Shown: positions 1 through 11,958 of the stretch, in pieces
Numbering within the stretch: the first letter of the stretch is position 1
Layout of the letters: the number at the start of each line of letters is the position of its first letter
Assembly (NCBI GenBank): GCA_023974075.1
Contig: CM043790.1
Span: 18,305,883 to 18,369,882 of the forward strand
Length of the DNA stretch: 64,000 nucleotides
From: Chaenocephalus aceratus
Lineage: Eukaryota > Chordata > Actinopteri > Perciformes > Channichthyidae
Reading direction: 5' to 3'
Program-made: the position numbers and the translations under genes
The notes under the pieces: model-generated
Told to the model about the DNA's origin: nothing
The model's database searches: none
What the model saw: only the letters and a program-made list of their open reading frames with translations

Positions 1-182
1 CATAAATACATATTTTAAAGTTGAAACTAGTAAGGTATTAAACAAGTCCACAAATGACATATTACAGTATGTTAGCGTTAACGTGACAATTAGCATTGTA
101 ACGTAAGCTAACTTAATTCAACTAAAGATGACTCCTCGTGTTGGAGGAATGTATCAGCTAGCACAACTGCAGGAAATGCAAC

Positions 183-3100
183 ATGGGGAGAGAAAGGTGG
201 AACTACCTCTTGTTAAAATGTAAGTACCGTATATGTACAAAAAACAGTTATTAAATTATGGCTTACCGACCGTGTGTTATGTCAGTTCCTCTGTGTCAAA
301 CTTTCCTTCAGTGAGAGTCCTCCCGCCGCTGCTCGTACGCGTGCGCGGTGCTGTCACTGTGTCCGCCGCGGAGAGCCAGACAGCTGCAGACCGCCGCGGC
401 ATGTGGACCAGGGCGAGGGGGTGCGTCCGTTTGACCAGCATCGATTTCAGCGAAGCGAGTCGACAGTCGGGGACAAGCCTTCAGCACAGTGGCACTGGCA
501 GTATTTAGGTGACGCGGCTCCCCATGGACAGCGAGGGGGAGAATGAGAATAGTGGATATTGTTTGTAGGCACCGCGAAGCAGAAGAAGGGGAAGTCACCC
601 AAAAGGTAAGCAGCGACGACGGCTGATACGATAGCGTCTCCACTAAACTAGTTACTCCTCACTCACTTTACAATTATTGGCGCTGGAAATGCTCGTACGT
701 GGGTGGCCATAAAATACATGTCGCCTGGGTCTCTTTATCTGGTCATTTTGTGTTTTTACAACTTGCCAAATCCACTACACACCAGTAAAGGAAGCACTAA
801 TTGTATCGAGTACTCATGCGTATTCATGCGTATTCATACAGCTGTGCAACGTTAGAATGTGCTCCCATGTGCACTTGATTGATAGAAATGAAGATTGATG
901 GTAGTTTTTGTTCTGGGAACTGATACCCTTTACTGTAAGAGTATATGGCTTGCTTAACATATCCTCACTGTGGTAAAAACAATGACCGAGCGCTTCTCTA
1001 GGGGAATTTCTGATTTGTGTCACCCTTCACGGGGTTTCCAGCTTTCTAATGCCATGCTAGGATGGCAAGACGTGGTATCCGTCTGCAAGACGTGGTATCC
1101 GTCTCTTAATGTTATGGTACCCATTCCAACAAACAGTATCTGTTTTCTGTTGAGATATATTTTGGTATGATGGCAATTCTCTGCTTTAGCCTTGACATCC
1201 TTAAGTTCCGCATGTATGCACAAAAACAGATATGAGGCAAGTGTAAGAATCAGGAAATATACGAGTGGTCGTCGAGACATAGCTCTTGTCATTGAAGAAG
1301 TAGGATTTACCCTAAGCAGAACACGGATGCCCCAGCTACAGAAGTAGGTTACTGGTCTGTGTCATGCCATGCGTGGTCCCCTCCTGAAGGCTGACTGGAC
1401 GTCTCGCTGGTTCATGCAGTGGGGGAGGTTACAGACAGTCTGAGTGAAACATCTCCGGCAGGATTTAGCTCTCATCCTCTACCTCTACCAGATGTCTGCT
1501 GCTGGGCATTGTTGTAGGCTACTGTCACTGCCCCCCTCATTGTGTTTCTGTTTACAATGTAGCAGATGTGCATGTTGCTAATGACAAAGCTTGTTAATTG
1601 TTTGTATCCATTTTCATTAATTTAATTGGTGTGCATCATTGTTTGGGAAGGAAACAGATTAATATGTTTTGTGTTTGCAGTTGTATGCTTAATGGTGCAC
1701 ATGATCTAATTATCTCTATGTAATGACGAATTATTTCCCCTTTGATTTACATGCAGACATATATGTAAGCACAGATATAGCATGGAGTGTTTTGTTATTA
1801 TAGTTGTTGAGCCTTTAGTGTTTCACATTCTGTGACACTATGCTTGTGGTTTGAGGAGAGCCCCCCCTCTGCCCTACCCTCAGCATTTATTTTCTTGTTC
1901 ATTGTGTCCCTTCTTTGGCTCTTGTGTTCTGCATGAAATTGTTTGATTTCTGATCATCTTTGGTCAATAGTTAACAGATTTACAATATTTGCTCCCCTAA
2001 ATTCTCATTGGAGTCATGTGTTTATGAAAACACTCTTCTAGATGTATCCGTCATCGCCAAATCAAAGATGAGTCATCACTTTTTGCTTGGGAGTGGAAGT
2101 TTAGTCTTTCAACAACCTATTCCAACGGTAAAGTTTGACTTGGGTGCCAGATGAACTTTTCTGTAGAGAAGCGTTCAGGAACTTGAATGTACACTTGAAC
2201 AATGATCTGACTGCCCTCTCTAACCGGATGTGAACCACGTGTGAGGCAGGGCATGTGAGCCGTTATTTATATGTTATGCCCGTGAATGGGCCTCAGTCAG
2301 CTGCCTTTTTTTAGTACTCTTTGAGATGGTGATTAAGACTCTTAGTCATTTTTCTACTGTAAATCACCACATATCTCATTGCACGTATATTTCTTTGAAT
2401 GAATGATGTGTTAACCGAATTTGGTTAAGAAAATCTATCAGAGCAAATGTAACGGTAATCTATGGTTCTCTTGTAACCCTCTTCAATCAGCAGCCTTCAT
2501 TGTATTCTATTGTGATAATATTAGTTCAGTGGAGAGGCATCAATGGCCTTTTTGTCTGCCTGAATGGCAGCTTTATAGACGTCAAAGACCCAATGCTGAG
2601 TGTCACAAAATGCACCAGAGAGGGAAGCCTCCAGCCAACCATAAAGAAGACAGAGAGGCTTCAGGCCTGCCGTGTGACTCATGAAATGTTTCTCCAGAGT
2701 GTCAGGGTTATTTTTCAAATTTCTTGGAAATACAGCCATTTCCCTGCTTATTTCGGTCAGGGTCACAAGTTCCTGGAGCCTATCTCGACATACACTTGGC
2801 GATAGTCAGGGTTACACCCTTGACACACTCACATTCACACCTACATGCTATTTCCAGTTAAAAAAAACCTGCATGTTTGAGCACTGTGGCAGGAAAACCT
2901 CTGACAAAAAGGTGTGCTGGATTTGAACCATGACATTGCTCATGGTATTTCTGACCAAATATCAGTCATACGCTTTACCAAGTTAGAGTAATACTTTTTG
3001 AAAACTGCATCACATTAAAGAAATGCAATCCTTAAGGCGTAAAGACAATGTTTTTGTTATATCACAAAAAGAAAAAAAGCCCAAATCCTTAATCGTACAT

Positions 3101-6100
3101 AGTCTTGTTTCATATCATGACACATTAGTACAATGTATGAATTGATATGAGTTTGTTTGTGTTTGATATAAATAAGGATTATTTCCATAAAGCTGTGTGT
3201 AATGATTAGATGAATGATTGATTAGTCAATTAACAGAAAATATATTTATTATGAAAAAAAGTTAGATAATTTATTTTTATTTTAAGTAATATAGCAAGAA
3301 AAAAATACTATACTGTCAAATCAAAAGTTGAAATCCTACTTTGCTCCAAAATCCTCACACTGCACCACCATCTGTTGGTTCATTTGATTCGCTCTGCAGA
3401 TTCAGCCTCTGCCAGGAGCAAGATAACATTTAGCACGAGCCGAGTTTGTCTATAAATTAGCCAAATCTATTCCCCACACTCTATCGTTAGTAAATATTGA
3501 GGTCACACTGCTGTTGAGATTGCAGATTGTCACTGGAAAACAGACGACACCACTGAGGAGATGAGTGATGGCTCTCTGGGATAATGGTAGAGATAGTTGT
3601 TTGTCTTTTGGCATTTGTATAAAGGCTAAATTGGGCTGACTTGGAATTTCCCCCTCTATTATTGTCACTAGTTTGTGTCTTTTTTGAGGCCTTTTTAGAT
3701 TTGTTTTTGCTCCAAATGCTTAACCTCCTTGCAGCAGAATTACAGTTCCAGGCTGTAAGGCTGCTCCTCTTATGTGTACCATAATCCTCCGTTTCAGCCT
3801 TGTAAGACACCATTACAACATGAAAACTATGATAACCAAATCACCAGAGGAGTGCGCATCAGTGAACCTAACGTCATTTCTGCTTCGCTTTTGACTAGAG
3901 ATCAGTCGCCTTTGGCCCTTGGTTGAAATGTTCTCTTTGGGTAACACATGTTCACCTTTTGAATAATTTAATCAGGTTGGCATTGTAAGAAACTGTGCTG
4001 TGGTGCAGTTTTGCAGTATTAATATATAAAAACAAGTGTATTGTATGTTGTCGTGAGACTATTGATGGCCTGGGAATTTGCATCATGGACTGTAAAAATG
4101 TTGTTTGTGTTGCAGAAAGATTTGTTCCGTGTGATTTGAAAAATGATAGGGAAAAGATTTAATATAAAAAGAACATGCCTGTCAGTGAAAGTCTCTAAAG
4201 CTTACGTAAACAATGAGTTACGATTTTTCAACCATGTATTATGTACTGTTCAACTTCATATTCAAATATGACTTATCAAATCATTTTAAAAGCTGTATTT
4301 CTAGGTTTGAATGTAATAGATCTCGAGAGTTTTCCTCTGTCTTCACTTATGACATCCCTTTATGAGAATGTGGCTTTCTCAGCAGGGTCCTGTGGGTTTA
4401 TGTTTATGAAAACGGCTCCCTTGACATTCCTGTCCTTCTCATACCAACCCCTGAAAAAGTGCTGCCACTGGGAAACAAGGCCTCTCTGGCTGGCCTGCGC
4501 CTCCAACATCTACAACTTTGTGTAGTCATTGTTATATTTAGACACCCTCCTCCCCCCCAGGTAATGGGGGAAGCCGCAGCAAGGACCAGAGATGGTTCTC
4601 AGGCCGGGTAAAATGGAGGGTGAGGCAATAGAGAGAGCTCCCCCCCCCTCAGACACAGACTTGTTATTTCCTTTAAGAAAGGGGAAAGGTTGGGTAGTTT
4701 GGGATGTTGAGTGTTGTTAGTGAATCTATGTGCTCAGCTTTGGAAAAATACGATATGTCAGAGCGACAGTGGTATTACAGAGTGGAGCAGGACAGAGAAG
4801 CCCCTTGGGGAAAACTAACTATTCTGAGCCGTGTGCTTTTTTTCTCAAGATGTTTCGCCCTTGGGTCACACAGTCTCTGTGTCGCTGCTATTTTCTATGC
4901 ATAAACACAAACCCTAAAGCGTACAAAGTAATCGGAGGGAGACGGAGGAAAGAGAGTATCAGACAGAAAATAAGACAAGGAATCTGTTGTTGAGGAGACG
5001 AAGTGCACGGCCATCAAGGCCTCCCATGAGTTTCCTCTCATTGGCCTAATTTGGTATCATTCTTCTCTCTGTACCTACGTGAATTTGTTCTAGTTTTAAA
5101 GGTTTCAGTGGTTGCCTTAACCATGTCCAGAATAGATGAAGTTAGAACACTATTTCTCATGCTTTTGCTGTGAGTCAATACCACCTGAGAGGAACCTCTA
5201 AGTGTAAACAATTGGCCATTGTCCTTGCATCATCGCACCTGCAAAACACATGTTTGGTAGCACTGGGCTTTGACATTTGCATCCTTCTTACATTATGTTA
5301 GGTTAATAAAGTGTCTGGTGTTTTCTTTTTCATACACATCCTCATTAAAACTAACATGTTACGATTGGGTGTTGAGGGCAACATGCTGGAAGATGCCAAG
5401 CAAGATCAAACCTGGTGGTAGCCTACACATGTTTTTATACCAGTTACTCATTGTGTATGATTCACAGATACTGAATCTCTCTGGCTAACACTAGAGCTTT
5501 CAACCTATGGTTCTCCATTTTGAGCAGCTTTACTGTATCTGTAGTTTCATCTGGACTCTATACTTTTCTTTAAAGAAAGAGAAGTCTGTTGAGCATCTCG
5601 TAACCAGCCTGTTTGGATTTCCTGTAGGGTGACTTTGTGATATTCTTCGTCTCTCAGGGGCTCACTTTTTATAACAAGACTCTGTTTTCCTCTGCCAAAT
5701 CGGCGTTGTTTTGAGAGGAAATTAACAAAAGATCTGTTTTAAAGTGAATGCAGTCTGCAGCAGGATTGGTACAGGGGGATATGAGCTACATAATCAGAAT
5801 GAAGAAATCAGTACAATTATTTTTCTCAGCCCCTGTTGATGCCACCTCAATCCCTGTTTCCCACTTGCTCGCCTACTTTCTGCTTCCTTTTGAATGTGTA
5901 TGTTTACAGTACATACACACACACACAGTGTATCTCACACCATTACACAATGGAGCTCTGAAGCCATCTGGGACTTCAGACTTCTTCATGTGGAAATTAG
6001 AGCCATGTGGTCGCTTGTTAGCCTCCTTCCTTTTTCTGAACTGGAATGATATGCTTGTTCTCCGCAATCACCACGGGCCTACAGCATTAAGCTAATGTAA

Positions 6101-9100
6101 TGACTGGGATGATGACATGGAGTTCATTACAATTCATTCTTTGAAGTTGTTTTCCGTGAATTATATTAGCCTAGTAATTACTGAAATGATTAGCCACCAG
6201 CACAGTTGCAAAAGTAATACATTAATTGGGTGTTATGATATCTTCAGAAAGGTCTTGTATACATCATAACATTGTGCAAACATATTCAGAAACATGGATG
6301 TCATGAGATTTTGAAATACTGCAGACAGGAAGAAGAAGACTTAATCACACAAATGAGGCATGTAATAAGGTTTTCAGTCAGAAATAAATAGCTCTAGAGC
6401 TCTATAGGTGTCCGGTATTGTTTAGATTCTTCAATTTAAGATGTTTAAAATAAATGAAAACTAAAACAACAGTTTTAAGGATCTTCGATCACAAAAAGGG
6501 AGGCTAATTTGTAGTTTCCTTTGGTATTTTGTGGGTGGTAATTTCAGTTAATCTAAACATATACAGGACATGAGGACAATAATGCATACCGGTAATAAAT
6601 GACACGTCATCATGAGTATGATAGGAGAGGCAGGGTATGGGAGTAGGCTCTGTGAGGTTAACCGGGTTGAATGAGTCCATGGCCGAGGCCCCGTCTGATC
6701 TCAGAGCCAGAGCGGCCCTTGGCTGACCACGCAGCATTTACGAAACATTCATTGGTGAAACGATCCAAACATCTGTCGTCTTCTGCTACGTTAGGCCATC
6801 AGGGGTTTTGGGAGTGTGGTTTGAGTGCCAGCCGCAAAGAAGAAGCTCTGTCAAAATGTGACATGTTAGAATTAGATACATCGGACCATACTGTACATGT
6901 AAGTAGGACGAAACAGGATTTATTTCTGTCCTTCATTCTGTCAATATAAACTTTCCGCACCCTGATGCAGTTTTCAAGATATCTGCTCACTAATACCCAC
7001 ATACTTTACATACATATACAGTAAATACACCCCCTTACTATCAGTCCAGTGAGGCTCGCTGCACTCAGAGTTTCCAGCCTCCTACACTTCGACCACTGCC
7101 AGACTCCTTCTAATCTCAGGCTGTCATTCTTATTTTGCTCTTGTATAATCCTCTGCCTAAACTCTGCTGCTGAGATTAAGATTGATTGTACGTCAAAATA
7201 GAGACGATTATGGATCAAGGAAATATAAATGTGTTATGTAAAAGAGATGGGACATTTTGGTGATAAATCAGCAAAGGAGGTTTTGTCTGCCGCTTCTCTG
7301 CTTGAAACTATGTTATTAGCTGGATGTGCATCAGAGAGATGTGTGAGCTGCTTGTGGTGACAACAGCGCAGAGGGAATTTATATAGGCATGCTAGATTTA
7401 GAGATCTATGTCATAACAGGAAATGATGTCATGCAGACTCAAAATCTTGTATCCTGTATGCATGCAGATTAACGAAATATAGAAATAAGCATATTGAGTC
7501 ACTTTAGTGCAATGCTAGCCTCCAGTCACATACCAGATTCTCAACACCTCTTCTTCACTCTGCTTACATTTGTAGAGACATGTGAACGAATTGCTTTTGT
7601 TTCTGTAATGTAGAATATGTGAATTCTTATTGTTGAGTCTCTTGACTTTAAATATTCAATTTGTAATTTACTTAAAAGCTGAAAATAATCGACACATTTG
7701 TGACAGTCGCAGATTGATCTCAGTGTTTCTTATAAACTGTAGGGGCAGGGCAAAGGATTAAGGCATGTAGTTTAGATTCAAATGAAATGAGAATCTATGA
7801 TGCATGTGTATTATCCTCGCAACTACAGTCGTTATAATGTCCACTTTTATGTAAGGTTTGAGGGTGTGGTTCTGCAAGCCTCATTTGCATATTCACCTGT
7901 AGCTTTTTAGTGGGCACGTCAACAGGATGCCATAGGTGGTTCTCACGGGAGGAGGAAGCCTGTGTGTGGTGAATGCGGGTATTCAGCGGGATAGTTACGT
8001 TTTCTCAGCATGTGTATATATGTAAAAATGCAATGGGGAAGTAACTGAAAGTAACCGTATGTGGATAATTGCATCGACCGACCTGGAAGCACGTCTCCTT
8101 GGAGAGGACGCGCACAGAGAGAGAGAGATTCTCTCCGACACAGGGTGAGATCGCTCCTTTGTGCCACGCTGGACCTCGTGTTTCCTTTTTTGTGTGGAAT
8201 ATTACGGTGGCCCTGAAGTGCAAGACACCACAGCATTTCAGAAAACACCACAGCATTTCACAAAACACCACAGCATTTCACAAAACACTACAGCATTTCA
8301 CAAAACACTACAGCATTTCACAAAACACTACAGCATTTCAGAAAACACCACAGCATTTCACAAAACACCACAGCATTTCACAAAACACCACAGCATTTCA
8401 GAAAACACCACAGCATTTCAGAAAACACCACAGCATTTCAGAAAACACCACAGCATTTCACAAAACACCACAGCATTTCACAAAACACTATAGCATTTCA
8501 CAAAACACTACAGCATTTCACAAAACACCACAGCATTTCACAAAACACCACAGCATTTCACAAAACACTACAGCATTTCACATTGGACGGAAAGGGTATT
8601 CCTTTAGGGAGAACACTTCTTGTTTGTGATTGGACAGAGCCAGCCAGAGAAGCACTGCTGTGATTGGTTGTTTTTGCTGCCAGTCAAGAAATGACGCTTC
8701 GTGATTGGTCAACACCCGACAGCCAAATATGTCCTAACTAGGGATGTCCCGATCACCTTTTTTTGCTCCCGATCCGATTCCGATCATTTGATTTTGACAA
8801 TCTGCCGATACCGATTTTTCCCGATCCGATCTTTATGCAATGCATTAAGAGAAAAAAAAGGTAACAAATAACGGCTGGTCATCCAACGCGATGAATTCAG
8901 CTATCTTGGCTGTTATTGTGTTGGCCTTTTCACTGTTCTGGGGCAGTTTCTCTTTCCTTTTGAAAGTCTCTGAAAGTGTCGGTTGTTTCAGTGCCGTTAC
9001 CCGAGTGGCCGCTGTGTACTCGCCGTGTTGTTGTTGGTGTTTGTTTCTCAAGTAGCGTATTAGATTGGTCGTGTTGAACGTAGCTCTGTTCTTTCCACCA

Positions 9101-11958
9101 CGCGGAACCTCCGCCTTTCAAACATTGCATCTGGCTGTTACACTGCCTTCGCTTTCAATTTTATAATACTTCCAAACTCCTGACATTTTCTCTGTCCCGA
9201 CTCCCGAGTCACCAGCTGAACGTAGCCTCTCGTTAGCTTACTGCTGCTATTAGACACTGCGCCCACTCTGTTGCCAGCTTTGAGAGGAATAAGCAACCAG
9301 GTCTATGAAAACAAGCCCAAAGAAAGCAACACATACATGATGTTGTGTAATTTTAAACCAAAACTAAGTCCTCAGGATGACTTTAAGACGTGAACATGGT
9401 CATTTTTGTTTTGTAACATTAAATTAAAAAAAAAAAAATCATAAAAAAAAAAAAAAAAAAAATCATAAAAACCCGATTTTTTTCTCCCGATCCCCGATCT
9501 TTTGAAAATCACGTGATCGGCTCCGATCCCCGATCACGTGATCGGATCGGGACATCTCTAGTCCTAACCATGGTCCCACAACGTATGATCCCATTCCCAA
9601 CACATCAGCCGTTAGCACACACTCAGAGCTCACAGCTCCTCATATCTGTTCATAAACTGGACAAAAGTTAAACATGTACAAACCACAGACTGTCTATGTC
9701 ATGGCGAATACAGTCGCTGCTTTATTTATGTCTGTATGACGTTGTTGTGAGTGTGGACGGAGCAGCTACAGGTTAGTTTAGCCTGATGGATCCGATTCAG
9801 AAAACACGCATTTTAAAAGCTTTTCGCCTGCCGTCTTGTCTGCAGACTTGTCAAAGCGTTAATTCATGGTTTTTACTAACTGTTATCAGTATGTAGTTAC
9901 TTCGGCATCACTTTGAAACGTGTATTACAATTAAATCACGGTCAAATATGTTCATTTTGTTGTAGGATTTACATGGAGATACGCCCCGTCCCCTCTCCAG
10001 CGCCTCTTGTTTGAATGACAGCATTGACAGGAGCAAACACAGCTGACAGCCGCGGTGAAACTCGAGCGATTAGAGCGATGCGAATATTGGGTGGTCTACC
10101 ATAGTATTTACATGGAGATAAGCCCCTTAAAAACCATGAGTTAATAAAGCATTAATTATGTATTTACTCCTGTCATTCAAACAAGACGCTGGAGAGGGGG
10201 CGGGCCGTATCTCCATGTAAATCCTATCGGAATCGGATCCATCAGGCTAAACTAACCTGTAGCTGCTCCGTCCACACTCACAACAACGTCGTACAGACAT
10301 AAATAAAGCAGCGACTGTATTCACCATGACATAGACAGTCTGTGGTTTGTACATGTTTAACTTTTGTCCAGTTTCTGAACAGATATGAGGAGCTGTGAGC
10401 TCTGAGTGTGTGCTAACAGGTAACGGCTGATGTGTTGGGCTAATCACGAAGCGTCATTTCTTGACTGGCAGCAAAAACAACCAATCACAGCAGTGCTTCT
10501 CTGGCTGGCTCTGTCCAATCACAAACAAGAAGTGTTCTCCCTAAAGGAATACCCTTTCCGTCCAATGTGAAATGCTGTGGTGTTTTCTGAAATGCTGTGG
10601 TGTTTTGTGAAATGCTGTGGTGTTTTCTGAAATGCTGTGGTGTTTTGTGAAATGCTGTAGTGTTTTGTGAAATGCTGTGGTGTTTTGTGAAATGCTGTGG
10701 TGTTTTCTGAAATGCTGTGGTGTTTTGTGAAATGCTGTAGTGTTTTGTGAAATGCTGTGGTGTTTTGTGAAATGCTGTGGTGTTTTCTGAAATGCTGTGG
10801 TGTTTTCTGAAATGCTGCGGCGTTTTCTGAAATGCTGTGGTGTTTTCTGAAATGCTGTGGTGTTTTGTGAAATGCTGTGGTGTTTTCTGAAATGCTGTGG
10901 TGTTTTCTGAAATGCTGTGGTGTTTTCTGAAATGCTGCGGCGTTTTCTGAAATGCTGTGGTGTTTTCTGAAATGCTGTAGTGTTTTGTGAAATGCTGTGG
11001 TGTTTTCTGAAATGCTGTGGTGTCTTGCACTTCAGGGCCACCGTAGAATATAGCCTGAAAAGGCCTACAAACATTTCTGTTTTTGCCGCCGACGGGCGCA
11101 GGAGCAACAGTTTTTTTTGTCAATGAACAATAGCCTGGATTAGGCAGTAAAGACACTTTTTGTGTATCGCAGAGCGGACTGTTTAGTTTTGTTTGTGTTG
11201 TTTGGCTGGAAAACTGTCAATATAATGGATCATGCATGAAATCTGTCTCTGTTTATTTTGTTTAAGGAGCAGAGTATCCGTTTATTTCTGTTTACCTTTA
11301 TAATATTATTTCATTCAAGAACCCCTTGTGCGTTTAATTAACACAACTATTTTAGATAGTTGATCGTTACACATTAATAAATCTCCTTTTTCTATATCTG
11401 TTCTCACTCATATGACGCACACCCCTGCTTACTGGAGCAATACACACTCCCACAGGTGTGATGTTTAACTGTATATGTGATCTCTCTCCCACCCAGTGAC
11501 CTTCTGCTGCTTACTCACCGCTTTTCTCCAACTTGGATCTGTTTGAGACCCTAATCCCATCCGCAACTAGCCACCTTTCTAGCCACCACTTGAAAAGAGC
11601 CGTTTAAAGCACATGTATTTGAACGCACTGTAAGATGTTATGCCTTCGACGTATCGCCCACAGAGGAGGGCCTCAGCTGGGTTGGTGACTCACTAGCAAA
11701 ATACCAGCAGGGTTAACGTGAACTGACCACTTAAGGTATAACTGATGTATTTTTTGCTGACTTCAAACACCAAGCCTGTATAATTTGAAGCTCTGTCACT
11801 ATAAGGGTTTTCCTTAGATGGAGTAAAACCCATTTTGTTGTTATACTGTTTTTTCAGTTCTCATTGAACCTGTTGTTGTAGGAGTGGCGGTCACTGGTTT
11901 CCTTTTCTTCCTGATCCGAACACAATACTATCAGCAGTCTGGAGACTCAACACAGGAA
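183..11958 (+). CDS. Candidate two-exon small membrane peptide ORF (or upstream ORF)
   Basis: Not a recognised gene. A possible first exon has ATG at 183 and a strong donor (gtaagt) at 220. A possible second exon, 11858-11958 (101 nt), has a long pyrimidine-rich acceptor and a gtaagc donor. The phases match: exon 1 leaves one base and exon 2 supplies two. The joined frame stays open for 46 codons. Exon 2 encodes a hydrophobic stretch (VVVGVAVTGFLFFLI) followed by RTQYYQQ, which looks like one membrane span with a short polar tail. If exon 2 splices to the RabGAP exon at 16389, the frame reads three more codons and stops at TGA 16398-16400, overlapping the RabGAP ATG. It could be a small integral membrane protein, an upstream ORF in an alternative leader, or coincidence. 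Both splice sites are read from sequence only. Confidence 0.3.
310..605 (+). promoter_or_regulatory. CpG-rich promoter/5' UTR exon of the RabGAP gene
   Basis: The only strongly CpG-rich stretch in the first kilobases lies around 310-480. It is followed by a sequence ending in a good donor at 606 (gtaagc). I infer this is the non-coding first exon of the RabGAP. Read into the next coding exon (16389), the frame carries an in-frame TAG at 566-568. This makes ATG 16397 the first usable start in that transcript. The transcription start itself cannot be placed. Confidence 0.5.
1065..1104. repeat. 20-bp perfect tandem duplication
   Basis: The 20-mer GCAAGACGTGGTATCCGTCT occurs twice head to tail with no mismatch, which suggests a recent replication slip. 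Confidence 0.9.
2755..2935. repeat. Degraded fish interspersed repeat
   Basis: The order of phrases (cacattcacacctacatgc, then aacctgcatgtttgagcactg, then ggatttgaacc) matches the consensus layout of a very common teleost interspersed repeat that I know only by its recurring phrases. It is heavily diverged here. Family assignment would need a repeat library. Confidence 0.45.
8222..8581. repeat. 20-bp minisatellite, left arm (about 18 copies)
   Basis: The unit is CACAGCATTTCACAAAACAC. It varies mainly at two positions (TTCAC or TTCAG; CACC or CACT). It forms the outer part of the left inverted arm of the foldback element. Confidence 0.95.
8739..9560. mobile_element. Non-autonomous hAT-like element inserted in the foldback arm
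   Basis: It begins TAGGGATGTCCCGATC and ends with the inverted form GATCGGGACATCTCTA. The flanks are a perfect 8-bp duplication, GTCCTAAC (8731-8738 and 9561-9568), the hallmark of hAT insertion. The subterminal regions repeat GATC-containing motifs (CCGATC, ATCACGTGATCGG) and there is an internal oligo-A tract. No transposase domain is visible. Confidence 0.88.
10567..11025. repeat. 20-bp minisatellite, right arm (about 23 copies, inverted)
   Basis: This is the reverse-complement array of the 8222 minisatellite (TGAAATGCTGTGGTGTTTTC). It includes two copies of a private variant in which GTGGTG is changed to GCGGCG (near 10816 and 10936). The copy number differs from the left arm. Confidence 0.95.

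Larger units (their letters stand above)
606..8202. other. Leader intron, left part: no gene recognised
   Basis: This 7.6 kb of AT-rich intron has no conserved coding exon that I can support. It holds a short tandem duplication at 1065, a degraded interspersed repeat near 2755-2935 and an AT-rich relic near 3180-3330. Open frames here are short and carry no domain or convincing splice pair. Confidence 0.6.
8203..11045. mobile_element. Foldback-type DNA transposon with minisatellite inverted arms
   Basis: The left end TACGGTGGCCCTGAAGTGCA is mirrored at the right end, and both ends are flanked by GAATAT (8197-8202 and 11046-11051), a candidate 6-bp target duplication. Each arm begins with an array of a 20-bp unit. 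It then continues with the same unique sequence in inverted orientation (8582-8730 and 9569-9793 against 10230-10566), interrupted on the left by a hAT insertion. A second inner inverted pair (about 9963-10030 and 10160-10228) surrounds the loop. No transposase is encoded: the long frames across the arrays arise because a 20-bp repeat stays open in several frames. The structure resembles foldback elements; the superfamily is not resolved. Confidence 0.8.

Noticed and set aside
233..546. Overlapping open frames in the CpG-rich first 600 bp
   Set aside because: Three frames are open because of GC content. No domain or consistent donor supports them as coding; the region is better read as promoter/5' UTR.
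8222..8581. Regular 20-bp array resembling a CRISPR repeat array
   Set aside because: There are no unique spacers, the units are directly contiguous, and the host is a vertebrate genome. It is a minisatellite in a transposon arm.
8069..8629. Long open frames with repeated QHFTKHHSISQNTTAF-like peptides, here and on the minus strand at 10485-11156
   Set aside because: A 20-bp tandem repeat without stops is open in several frames at once. There is no splice context and no domain, so these are artefacts of the minisatellite.
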